Shown: one piece after another, positions 1 through 11,131 of the stretch | Numbering within the stretch: the first letter of the stretch is position 1 | Layout of the letters: each line of letters opens with the position of its first letter | DNA from: Allantophomopsis cytisporea | Taxonomy: Eukaryota > Ascomycota > Leotiomycetes > Phacidiales > Phacidiaceae | Assembly: GCA_024752435.1 (NCBI GenBank) | Contig: CP103027.1 | Span: 248,001-312,000 of the forward strand | Reading direction: 5' to 3' | Length of the DNA stretch: 64,000 nucleotides | Notes under the pieces: model-generated | What the model was told of the DNA's origin: nothing | The model's database searches: none | What the model saw: only the letters and a program-made list of their open reading frames with translations | Translations under genes and position numbers: made by a program

Positions 1-639
1 CTTAAAACCCTCCTGGCGGGTCTTTGAAGAAGGACAACAGAATCAGCCTTCAGCATGATGACAAAGACTGAAACGCATGTACATCCATGCATTCTCAGCT
101 TTTGATCGGCTTGGCGGGAAGAGGTGGGTCTGGTTCGCCGGGTTGGGCACGGTGGTAACTTAATCTCGGTTCTCGGCAGGGATTTCTGGATATGGAGAGC
201 ACGCATCGGGCAATATTGCGGCGAGATGTGCGATTCTGCAGACTGACATAAGCACATAACTACAGCAACACCGCGACACTGCCCCCTTCCAGTAAATTCC
301 AGAAAATCTGTCGAGCAGCTGGACCGTTTCTGCTCAGAGGCAATTGAACTATCTGCCGAAGACAGTGAGCAGCTCGTAGTTGGCGCTGCGATACACCAGA
401 TGCAACATAAATCTGAGAGATCCACCCTCTACATCTCATACGCGCTTGCGACCGCAAAAGAGAATAGCCTGTCACCAAGCTGGAAGCCAGGTTATTGGTC
501 GGGGTTATCGAGAGGCTACTCTAGTACCGGTATCTCTATGATTCGAGGCTCGAAGTCGTCACGAATTATCAATACTCTACATATCCTGACTGCGCCTCCA
601 ATTTCCTCCTAGATAACAGAAAATACAATCAGCTTCACA
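1..639. other. Left edge, no gene supported
   Basis: Short frames are open on both strands, but none has family motifs or a convincing splice pattern. It lies just upstream of the ankyrin remnant and could be an earlier, unrecognisable part of the same decayed gene. Confidence 0.3.
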
Positions 640-1720
640 CGTCACTGTGCATTCCGCTGCTTGTCTCACTTATTGGAACGATACAGCAGCTTCAAACTTT
701 AAAGCCGACGCTGATGCCCATGGAGAACAACACGGCAATGCACTACAGGTAACAACATGTAACCGTTTAGAGGAGATTATAGAACGGCTCTGGAACGCTG
801 GAGCCAATTGTAACGCACAACGAGAACAACATGGCGAGTCAACCTAAACAGCAACGTTTCAGAAAGCAGAGATAGTTGTGGATCTATGTCTAAATGCTGG
901 AGCTAATATCAACGCTCAATGAGATGAGTACGGCAATTCCTTACAAGCAACAGCACTGGGAGGCTCAGAGGCAATAATCCAACTACTCTTGATGCTGGAA
1001 CCAATGTTAACACACAATGCGAGAGGTATAGCAGTGCTCCACAAACGTATTGAATTGAGGCATAGAGAACCAAACAGAGCTGTTTTCTAATGCTAATGTC
1101 AATTTCAACGCTAAGGTTGGCGCACAAAGTGGAATCAACAACGACATGCAAGTAGTGGATGGGATAGCTCAGAGGCAGTGGCGCAGCCCGCTCTTAGGCT
1201 CTGGAGCTGGTATTAATACACAAGGAGGTTGCTATGGCAATGATTTGCAGGAAACGACGGTATTAAACGGATATGATGATTGAGAGGCAATTGTACAGAT
1301 GATGGTGAATGCCGGAGCCCATGCCAAGGCTCGAGGAGTATACTATAGAAATGGCTTGCAAGCAGCGGCACATGGAGGTTCGATTGCACCGGTACATCTA
1401 CCTTTAGATGCCGAAGCCAATAACAACGCTCAAGGGGGACTGGTTGGTAATGTCTTGGAAGCAGCACTAATCTTAGTTCGAGGCTCGGAGGCAGTTGTAT
1501 AACTTTTATTACTTGCTGGAGCTAATATCAACGGACAAGGGGATAGAGATACCAGTGCTTTACAAGCAGTAGTCTCTATCAAATCAGAGACAGTTATATA
1601 GCTGCTCTTGGATGCTGGAGCTAAGGAAATGAATACACCCGCAGGTGACGAAGATTCCAATAGTTTCAAACCCTTCTGAGCCACTAAATCAGTTGTTGGG
1701 AATGCAGACAAGACCTGCTA
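640..1720 (+). pseudogene. Decayed ankyrin-repeat gene
   Basis: Reading across frames gives a run of ankyrin-type units of about 33 residues. Phrases such as NAGANCNAQ, NAGANINAQ, GNSLQATALGG, EAIIQLLL, GNDLQETT and LAGANINGQ match the fungal pattern GNALQAA-GGHE-IVQLLLDAGADVNAQ. At least seven units are visible. The frame is broken by several stops and at least one frameshift near 1020-1150. Most stops sit where CAA, CAG or CGA would restore the consensus, for example the Gln before LLL near 1500 and near 1600, so they fit C-to-T change. No NACHT or other N-terminal domain is recognisable upstream. In life such repeats usually form the C-terminal sensor of fungal NLR or ankyrin proteins. The call as a dead ankyrin gene is fairly safe; its original architecture is unknown. 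Confidence 0.7.
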
Positions 1721-4700
1721 AGCCTCAATGCTACAGAACCTAGTCTCTAGGTTAGAGTAGCTTACATGATCCAGTCAATATTTAAAGTTTAGAGTTCGTT
1801 ATTTGGAACATGTGTTAAATGGGATAGGGGTGATTTGGGTTTACGCGTGGCGAGGTACGTGAGTTGGGATGATGAGTATGATAGTTTACGTTTTAGGTTG
1901 CTATTATGTTTGCGAAATAAGATCATACCGACTTGTTTTTGGTTGTGGATAGGTGGGCATGCAAGCGAGGAGATACAGAGCAGTGGCTATGAAAGGGATA
2001 GGTCGACTTATTTCGATGGGGCGGATGAAATTTAGGCAGATGAGACTCCAGTATGAGAGTGATGGGGACAAGTGAGATGTGATAAGATAATCAAATCCAT
2101 TATCACAAAATATCAAGCAGCCTCACACTTAGATATATACCTAATACTACAGTTACAACATAAACATCCTAATAAGAGGGAAATTCAGAAGCTATATAAT
2201 AAGTAGTACTATTGACATGGAATTCGTGACCTAGAAATAAGCAAGCTGCGAGGAAACCACAAGCATACAACCAAAGCTGGTCAAGTGTGAGGCAATATGA
2301 AGAATTCCAACAAACTGCGAAATCTAATCTAAGGGACGAATAACGTAGTTGGGTATCCACAACCTGACGTCCAGTCATTCAATTCATAAATATGTCGATA
2401 ACGATTCGGCGTTTCTACTTCTTAAGCATTGAAAAAGACAGCGAACAGCGGTGATGGGACGACTTTAACCATCAGAACAGAGCACTTTTACCCGCCTCCA
2501 CAGGATAGATTAATGGCTGTTATCTCTAAGTGTAGTCAATATGGATTTACGCCCGGTTTCTGTGACAGCTCCAGCCTTACAAGAGCATTTCCGTAATCGC
2601 AGCACCACTTTGCAAGTGTAATTGCACTGTGTTTACAGTTGTTCCTTCAGCATAGAGATGAGGCTAGGAAAATTAGAATATGATCAACTTCCCATTCTAC
2701 TGACAATGGGGAAGTGTCTGATATTCAGCATTCTTCAGCTATCTATATGTGACATAGATTTCCAAGATGGAAAGCCTGGAGCCTCGTTCAATATGATACA
2801 TTGGCAGTTATTCCTGTGATCAGTCAGGCTGTGTCGCATCATCATGTAGAGATACACGGTTTCGTCCAAAATGATATCCGGTGCTATATCACTTTTATTA
2901 TCATAGCCTTACTTTCATAAGACGACTGACTTCGACCACCAGTTGAGCTAGCTTCGCCATGGTAACCTATATACTTAGCAGAAAATAATAAGATTTTGTT
3001 TTCCTTCGTTACCATTTGTTAGTCTCAGGCTTCTACGTTGCTAAGTCATTGTCTTTAGAGACGATTTTGTACTATCAGAAAAGTACAAATTGAAGTAATG
3101 TCAACATAGCACTTTTCACGTTGCGTAAACCAGTTGAAATATACTTGAAAACGATGTCAGCATTTATCAGCTCTGTTTTATCCATATCCTAACAATAAGT
3201 CACTGCTGTACCAATATTTAAAATATTATAGAAAATCCCGAACATATTGACAAATATGAGTGCATTGAAAAGATAGCAAACCGACAAGCTTCTCCATTAG
3301 AAACTTCAACCTCAACCAAGCGAGGTTATGTTAGCCCCGTGAGTCTTTGATCTCAAGCAAAGGTAAACACTCTAACCATACGAATAGATGGTCCGAACAG
3401 GGTGCCAAACAAGGAGAGTTTGGCGGCAAGCCAAAATAATTGTAAAACATTAGCTACGACATACCATAGTATACATTATTTGCCGATATTCTATTAGATA
3501 AAGAGAAAGAGAAAGAGAGTTCGACAGTCACGAGGACCAAATCAGTTGCGATGATTATACTGTTGGAGACTTGAGATACTGAAAGATATGAAATGTGTTT
3601 AAGCTCTCGAGAATACAACATTTGCTGAGACTCTTATCTTTATTGACGACACCAGTTCAATAATGCATATATGTGCGAACAGCTTCACCACTACGCATAC
3701 TGCGTTTATCATCATAGATGATTGGGGTACAAAATTCCCGAAATAACTTGCTGCATCTAATCGGCTGAAGCCTTGGACTTGCCAATGAAATTGGACGACG
3801 TTTCTCTTGAATTGTAGGTGACGGAACGTTGAAAGGAGTATTTTCTGTTGTCTACGCTGGATCCGAATTTGAGGTCAGTGATATAACGTGGATGATATCT
3901 TCGAGATCTTACTTGACTGTGTAAAGCTTGTACTGAGGGCCAACTTTCTATTGAGCTGTGGAGAAATGAGGGCGGGTTTTGAAGGGAGTTCGTTGTGTTC
4001 TCTACTTATATATGCGTCCGTTCCCAACAGGCAAGTCACGGCAGCGACGTGCGTACTTGCTCCTTCCCTACTTCTCAACTGAAGCAGCTGTACTTCCGCT
4101 CTTTCCTCATCTTATACCAGCCATTGTTTCCAATCTGTATATGAAGAAGGCGAGGTAGAACAACATCCAATGCAGAACCCCCACACCTATTGTGCTCAAG
4201 AGATAGAACACAAATATATAACTGAATCCGAAAGTCCACAGGAACACATCTTGTGCTAACCAGATTTCACAACATGGAATATCTCAAAATGAGCCCGGTG
4301 CATATATAACTACCCCAGTGCCATCAGTTTATATACGAAAAAGAACGTTGATTCATACACTCCTAATTCAACTCACATTAACCAGGTATGTGGAAAGTAC
4401 TTCAAACAAGTAAGAGGGACTACTCCCCCAGCTTATACTTGAATAGGCGGCATTGAAATTTCTTACAATAAAGCCAAACAATCCCAAGAAGTAATCATTA
4501 CACTAACAGTAGATTTCCAACAACTCATGACTCCAAAGCTGAATCATAAGTAACTACCTTACTACGTAGAAGAGCAACATCCTTTTCTTTTACCCATACA
4601 GACTTGAAGCATTTGCTTCGTAAGACAAAGTACATAGGTCTATAACCATAATTAACCCATATACCAGTCAAATCCAAGAGCAATCACCAATCACACATCA

Positions 4701-5071
4701 GCACAAATCAACACAATCCCACACAGAAGCCAAAAAGCAATGAATAATCCACTGTCATAAACCTAACTAAGGAACCTAGATACGCCAAAACACCAAAGAA
4801 ACCATATTGGTCGCGTCCATATCCCCATCCCACCCCTATTCATCCAAGCAAGCAAGCACCTCAAGCACCACCACGAGTCATCTCAAGTCCACTCGGCAAC
4901 TAAAGCCGTGCCCCACAAAATTCCAGACCATCTAGCAGAACCCCAACCAAGACGACTCAACCAAGCACATAAGAAGACCTCATTAACATAACCCAACACT
5001 CCATGCCAAATCTGCCCCACATTCCGCAGCATCCGACCTGTAAATCCCAATCCTAGTGCCAGCACCAGTGC
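1721..5071. other. Gene-poor AT-rich gap
   Basis: Only short, motif-free frames are present. It contains one degenerate tRNA-like stretch near 3320-3395, listed separately. The last 200 bases are the 3' flank of the FHA gene. Confidence 0.5.
3320..3395 (-). other. Degenerate tRNA-like sequence
   Basis: On the minus strand a D-arm-like GGTTAGAG is followed by a CTTTG/CAAAG stem with an 8-nt loop and then a broken T-arm. The B box is not intact and the acceptor ends do not pair, so this is at best a tRNA pseudogene. Confidence 0.22.
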
Positions 5072-7224
5072 CTACGCAAACTCCGGTGCACTCGCAACGA
5101 GAGCGCCAAAGAGTCCAGCTCCAGCGATGGCACCACCAATAGCAGCGATGCCAACGGTCTTAACGAACGCTCTCAGGCGCTTGGTGGGACGGCCGGTGTT
5201 TGAAGCGATGGCGGTAGGTACGGCGTGGGATGCCGAGATGGTGGTTGTAGTCTCGGGACCCTCTGATGGACTGCTAGCCGGGGAGGATTCGACGACGGTG
5301 GTGACCTCGACTGTGCTGGGTGCCGACTCCACGGCCTTAACATCTGTGGAGGCAGTCTCCGTGCTGATGGGGGCAGAGACTGCTGTGGTGCGTGGACGTG
5401 GGTGGATGTATGATCGTGCGAGGGGAAGTGCTTCCAAGGGTGATTCCTTGATGCATTCCACTTCTGGATGGGAGTCATCTTCTTCGAGCTGATCGGCCTT
5501 GCGCTTGAGTGTGCTACTTGTAGGAGCTGGAGTCTTCCAACTGTCGAGGAAGAAATCGCGTTTGAAGGCGTCCTGTTTGCTGGCCTCAATTTTGCTGTTG
5601 TGGTAAGAGGCGGCACTGGTCATGTCGAGCTCATCATCGCTCTGCCAGATACCAAGCTTTGGATCTCTGATTGGTGGTAGTACCAATGAGTGGAAGGTAT
5701 CCATTGTGGGCCTAGAAAGTATAGGAGGAACATGTGGATAAAGTGAAAATGGAAGTTCCTTCGCTTCAAGAGCAGCACGGTTCTCCTCTCGTGCCTTAAA
5801 GAAAACAGCTTTATCAGCCGTGCGAGCAATTGCCTCTGCTGTGGAAATTTCCTTGCCGATATTGAGCATAGAAGGTTGGATGTCCGTAGCCATTTTCTTA
5901 GGGTAAGGGAGATCTGGCTTGTCCATATCAGCCAGCCCGGTGTCGGAGAGCTCATCCATCTCCTTGAAATCGAACTCAGGATCATAATCATCTTGCTCGT
6001 CAGGATAATCATGATCAAGATCAAGAGACGTTTCGTCCTCATCACCCTCATCATCATCATCACCGGATGCAGCGTGTACAGAAATCTCAGCATCGAAGCC
6101 ATCATCTGACTCATCAGAAGGGAAGATATCATATCTGGAACGTCGGGTTTCGGAAAACAATCCACGGTCCTCCGTGTCCACCTTAGCTGAACGAGGTGCA
6201 GCCTTGCCGCGCAGGAATATCTCATCCTCAGATTCGGATCCAGAGGAAGATGAAGCACTGTCATCTTCGTCGACGCTTTCGGAGTCACTGTTGTCGGAGA
6301 TCTTGATGGCGTTGTCAAGGCTCTTACCGGCCTTCGCATTGGATTCAAGTGCACCGCTCATGGTTTCATCCCCGTCCCAGCTATTCTCAGCGATGAAAGA
6401 GTCAACAGTTGTTGGGATCTTAGAGGCAACTGGACTTTCGCAAGAGACCCTATCACTCGAGGCTTGTCTATCACTTGAGCCCTGATCATCAGAATCCTCG
6501 AGATCGTCCTCGGAGTATAGGTCGTCATCTATGCTGTCTGGGAACTTGAAGGCACGGTTGGGAGTTATCTTTGTTGGTCTGTCATATGCATGTTAGTATT
6601 ATGTATGATATCGTAGTTTGGGAATACGTCTGTGGACGACAGGTAGACTTACGCTTCAGTCTCGAATGCGAAGAAGACATCGAACTCGCACTGTGGGAAG
6701 GTGTCTGGCCCTCGACGAACTTCCGTACCAAAGATGAGGTGATCACCATTTGTCAGAGCCTTGGGCTGTCCCCTCAGAAGCTTCTCGCCGTTCAAGATTG
6801 TGCCGTGCATGGATTCGTCATCACGGATCATGACTTTCTATGAGTGATAACCGTGTCAGCTCCCAGCACAGATGGAAAGGGCTCGGATTGATGTGCACAT
6901 ACCTCATTTTCCAGACAGAGGTACAACTGGGCATGGTTGCGGGACATGACCAGACTATCAAACCAGGCATTATCAACAGCACTCTTTAGACCTTTAGTGG
7001 GACTCTTGGAAGATCTGCCGATGGAGACAATAGGTTTCTCCGATGTAAGACGGATGATACGCTCAGAAGGCTTGATACCCTGGGTGCAGGCTGAGATGGT
7101 AACGCATACTGTTGTGAATGTTAGTGAATGTGAACGATAACGATGATGCAGGCCCCTCCTGGTTGCCGAAGGCATCCGATAAGGCTCCGGTGAAGACAGC
7201 TATCTTACCTGAGCGGTTCGCCAT
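5072..7224 (-). CDS. FHA-domain protein with hydrophobic C-terminal tail
   Basis: The model has four exons (7224-7209, 7108-6903, 6837-6653, 6578-5072) and 637 residues. The start is a 16-nt first exon encoding MANRS, joined in frame through a GTAAGA donor. Residues about 15-135 form a forkhead-associated domain: SIGRSS, then SRNHAQL, then DDESMHGTILNG, the phosphothreonine-binding loops. The middle is very acidic and serine-rich (several runs of D/E and S), so probably disordered. The last 30 residues are Gly/Ala-rich and hydrophobic (GIAAIGGAIAGAG) and end near the stop, which looks like a tail anchor. FHA domains bind phosphothreonine in signalling partners. Tail-anchored FHA proteins occur in STRIPAK complexes, but this one lacks the obvious long coiled coil of that family, so the specific role is open. 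It is divergent from the IFRD gene. Confidence 0.8.
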
Positions 7225-7550
7225 GTTTGCTATGTTTGAAGGAACGACGAGCAAGATGTGTTGAGTGTATTCGTTCTCCTTGGTGTTTCTTGTGTGAAAG
7301 AAGGAGGAAGATCGCGGTCGAGGTTGGCGGAAGCTGCGGTATGACTCGGGCTCGCAGTGAAACGGAGCTGCACGCACGATCAAGGCTGTAGTTGTGGGTC
7401 GAGCGAATGCAGCCGGTGTGATCGTTCACGCACGCCCTTCTTGATAGATGAAAGTCACAAGAAGGAGGATTATGGAGAGGAAGTAGTTCTGGATCGTGAA
7501 GAAGAGTATGCGGAAGTATTGGAGGGGCGTTGTACGGAGAGACGGAGAGA

Positions 7551-7590
7551 GTGAGCGTGAGAGTGTGAGTGTGAGTGAGTGTGAGTGAGG
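7551..7590. repeat. GTGAG-type simple repeat
   Basis: Imperfect tandem GTGAG/GTGTGAG units upstream of the FHA gene. Confidence 0.7.
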
Positions 7591-8195
7591 TTCTTACGGA
7601 GTAATGGTGGTGAGCTCGATTAAGGCAGAGGGGGAGTATGTGAGCGTGACTTTCCCCGTGATAGGACGGAGGGGAACACTAGAGCAATGTTAGCGCAATA
7701 CGAGAGCTCTATCTGTGGTACAATAGGGTAAAATGGATGGTGAGGTGTGGAGCTAGGCAGCGATAAGGAGATGGTGCGAGGTACATTGACATCTACCACC
7801 CCGCAATGAGAGTACATGTACAGCTAAGTACCTTCTTGATTTCGAGGGCAGAGTATTTTATTATTTAACCTATTACAATAAATATAATAATCAATATAAT
7901 AATAATATAATATATATTTATGTACACTTCGTATGTCTGCACAGATACCAAGGTACTCTGCTCGACACTCAGGATCATAAGAGACCTCTACCTGTCTGTC
8001 CGTACTGCACAAGCACAAGTCCGGCCGGACCTTTCTACCTTACCAATACTAGTGCACTAGAGCGATGAATCACACACCCTGACACCACCTCCTCCACCAC
8101 CACCTCACTCACATCAACATCCAACATGCTTGTTAACCCTCGGTCAACTTACATGCACCACCACATACAATTTTCACTCTGCTTACGAGTACATT

Positions 8196-8233
8196 ACCTT
8201 GCCTTGCCTTACCTTACCTTACCTTACCTTACC
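8196..8233. repeat. CCTTA/CCTTG pentanucleotide repeat
   Basis: About seven tandem pentamers (ACCTT with two GCCTT variants), about 330 bp upstream of the IFRD start. Confidence 0.8.
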
Positions 8234-8563
8234 GTGAAATCCATCTTTTCCATAACATAATAAATATCATGACTCCATATTCTTTCACCCTCTTCAAATC
8301 TATATCTTCCTTTTCTTGACAACCGCGAACTCTGGCGCCCGTGAGTCCGTGAGCTGCTATCTGTACTAAAGCGATCGATAACGATCCTCCGCCAGCTCGC
8401 TTCTTACCCCGCCTACATCATAGGCAATTTACGGATCCACCTCAAAATTTTGGCTATTACCAACCCTCAACTGGCCTCCCTCCCAAAAAAAATTAAAAAC
8501 AAAAATCTAGAAGAAGAGAAAACCAAACCCCGCATTAAACATCTAGACGAAGCAGGAAAAAAA

Positions 8564-10042
8564 ATGCGCGATTTAAGACGACGAGCTCTCGAGAGCCACA
8601 AGACTGTTTCCAGAAAGGCGCAGTCTCAACATTCTTCCCACGTATCTTCGGCTGCGAACTCACGCTCCAACTCGCGTGCGGTCAGTCGCCACGGCTCCGA
8701 CGAGGAGGATGCCGGGAACTTGAGTGATGGAACAAACTGGAGGTGAGCAGCAACCATACCTTCCTACCCGTGTATCGACATGCCTGACAAGCACAGTGTC
8801 AATTCCATCGATGACATGTTGTCTGCCGACGCGCATGATCCGGGCGAGGCATGGAGACAAGAATTCAACGATCGCATGGAGGAGATCATCGACAGGAAAC
8901 GAAGTACCGTCCAAGGACGTGAAACCGCTCTGATGCAGTATATTTACTTTCTGATGAGCAGATATCTGAATGAGGAGGTTGAACCGAAAATTGGAGAGCT
9001 TTTGCCTGCACTGTTGAAGAGTGTAAAGACGGAAGGGAGTGAGAAGGAGACGTCTTTGGCTTTAAGAGGTAGGACCACGTTTTGATTATATAATATTTTG
9101 GCATTAAGCTCACGAAACTAGCCATCGCCTTGACAATCGTCACAGCGCCCTCAGAAACAGCATATGAGATAGTTGCAAGAGCATTAAAACGATCCTACGA
9201 AGGTTCCGAGTCAATGATGGTCAAAGCAGCCGCCATCCACGCCTACAGCACGGCCGCATTTTTCGGAGGCGCATCCGACAGCGAAGTAGTGAACATCATG
9301 GACGAGTTCCTGGAGATCATCGAGTCAGACGGGACATCCATCGACGCCGCCGACAACGGCGAGGTCGTAGCAGCAGCCTGCGAAGAATGGGGATTCCTAG
9401 CCACATATCTGGATGACGTGCAAGAACAGACCGAGGCAGCCATGGAGGCGTTCATCGAGCAGCTCGAAAGCAGCGATCCCGCAGTGCAAGTCGCGGCCGG
9501 CGAGAACATCGCCCTGCTGTATGAGAAGAGCTACACGGATCGCGAGGCCGACGACTCGCCTGCCGAAGAGGAATTGGATTCCGATGATCTGCCTATCGAT
9601 CAGAGCATGGTCAAGCGCTACGAAGTCTACCGCGAGACAGAGCAGCTTAAACACATGCTCGCGCAGCTCGGTAATGAATCCTCCAAGCACATCGCCAAGC
9701 GCAATCGCAAGGTCCTGCATACTACGTTCAAGGACGTCCTCAATACCGTCGAATACCCCTCCCGTGGCCCCCGCTATAGCAATGCTATCGATCAGAACTC
9801 AGGCCGGAGATATGGCTCGAGATTACAGGTGCGCATTCACAAGTCAGGTGTCATGACTATCGACGCGTGGTGGAAATTGCATCGGCTTCAAGCGCTGAGA
9901 CGTCTTCTTGGTGGTGGGTTCGTGGTGCATTATGAGAATAACGAGGTCATTTTTGATTGTCTTCCGTAAGTCCTCTTTGTACTCAGCTGATTGCACAGCA
10001 TGGCTAACGAGGTGCAGGATTATGATGAAACAGGAGAGATAA
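8564..10042 (+). CDS. IFRD-family (interferon-related developmental regulator) protein
   Basis: Four exons (8564-8742, 8797-9068, 9122-9965, 10018-10042) give 439 residues. The start MRDLRRRALESHKTVSRK matches the usual beginning of fungal IFRD proteins; the in-frame ATG at 8450 was not used. Residues about 60-300 form the helical, ARM/HEAT-like IFRD core (MLSADAHD, ALMQYIYFLMSRYL, IHAYSTAAFFGG, QVAAGENIALLYE). The C-terminal part carries the conserved block KRNRKVLHTTFKDVL and the end WWKLHRLQALRRLLGGG. The last exon codes only IMMKQER. IFRD homologues act as transcription co-regulators in animals, and the yeast relative is linked to ribosome protection; the role in filamentous fungi is not settled. 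Family assignment is strong. Confidence 0.88.
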
Positions 10043-11131
10043 GAGGTTGATGTACCTCATGTGGAGTCATCTGGTCTTTTTTGTTATCTTTGGTTGGCGG
10101 AAAAGTTATCGATTCTTTTACTTGCAACGCATTTTTGGGTTTGGTGGGTTGTTTATTTGCATGCGGAATCTTAGGTTGGGTGGCAAGAATGATTCGGCCT
10201 GAAGTCATTGACGTTGGAGGTTAAAGTTGAGGCTGTGGTTGATTAAGTTGAATGTTATATACCCCGAATACAAGATACCAGTTACCGAAGACATATTTTT
10301 GTGTGTTTTGACAATGAAGCTGGTTACTGCAAGGTATATCTACTAATAGAATGCACCGTATTCAATTTTCTTCAGCATCATTCCTCTAGCAACGAAACAT
10401 CTTGCTTCCTGGATATCTGTCCCAATCCCAATCTATGGACGCTCTCGCGACTTGCTATCTGCCATCCTAAGCCACCAACAATCTAGCCGTCGACATGGCG
10501 CAAAGCTATGATGTCCGAGACTTGTGTATGCTGTCCATCAGTGCACCTATTGGTTGCTAACGTCATGAGTGCTATTGGATAGCATCGATGCCATCAAGAC
10601 ACCTAATGCTTAGAAAGCTTTGTTTGAACATTCACATCCCAATGTTTTGTTTTCGTATTGTCTGATGTTATTTGATACAACTAGCTATATCTACCCACTT
10701 AAAGCTTTCTGGAAATTTTCTAACCGAATACCACGAAGATATCATGTAATTATAGATGCTCATAAGCGCCTAAGAATTTACTGACACTGCCTTGCGGCTC
10801 ATGAAGAATTCGATCCTCCGCCAATCATTCCCGCATGAAAAGAAAGCGATGCCTTCTACAAATTTGATTTGCTAGCCAGCCACTTGCTCGTTGGGCATAC
10901 CAAGCAGCTGAACATTTGGTTTGGTGTGGTGTGGTGTGGTGTGGTAGCAGGTTGGCAAATGTTCTTACATGATTTGTGCAGGGTATGAGGCGCAGCCTTT
11001 GACAGACTGTCACAAATAGGTCTTGTTGCCCATCTCTGTTGGGTTGTGATTAACACCTCGGAATATTTGTGATCTGGATGTCATCGATATAACCTCTTCT
11101 GGAGCGTAAGATTATTTCGTTTAACGTAACT
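10043..11131. other. Intergenic, 3' flank of IFRD and 5' flank of NLR
   Basis: No supported gene. A GGTGT pentanucleotide run lies at 10923-10945. The NLR promoter must lie in the last few hundred bases; no specific site stands out. Confidence 0.5.
10923..10945. repeat. GGTGT pentanucleotide repeat
   Basis: Four and a half tandem GGTGT units about 190 bp upstream of the NLR start. Confidence 0.8.

Larger units (their letters stand above)
7225..8563. promoter_or_regulatory. Shared upstream region of the FHA and IFRD genes
   Basis: This 1.3 kb stretch separates two divergent start codons. It contains a GTGAG/GTGTGAG-rich tract (7551-7590), an AT-rich block (about 7855-7920) and a pentanucleotide run (8196-8233). 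An ATG at 8450 is in frame with the IFRD start, but its extension is lysine-rich and unlike the family, so I place it in the 5' UTR. Confidence 0.45.

Noticed and set aside
5620..6354. 244-codon minus-strand frame beside the FHA gene
   Set aside because: Alternative frame of the acidic FHA exon; Met/Leu-rich composition comes from shifted Asp/Glu codons.
8450..8563. N-terminal extension of IFRD from ATG 8450
   Set aside because: The extension is lysine-rich and unlike the family; the second ATG matches the conserved family start.
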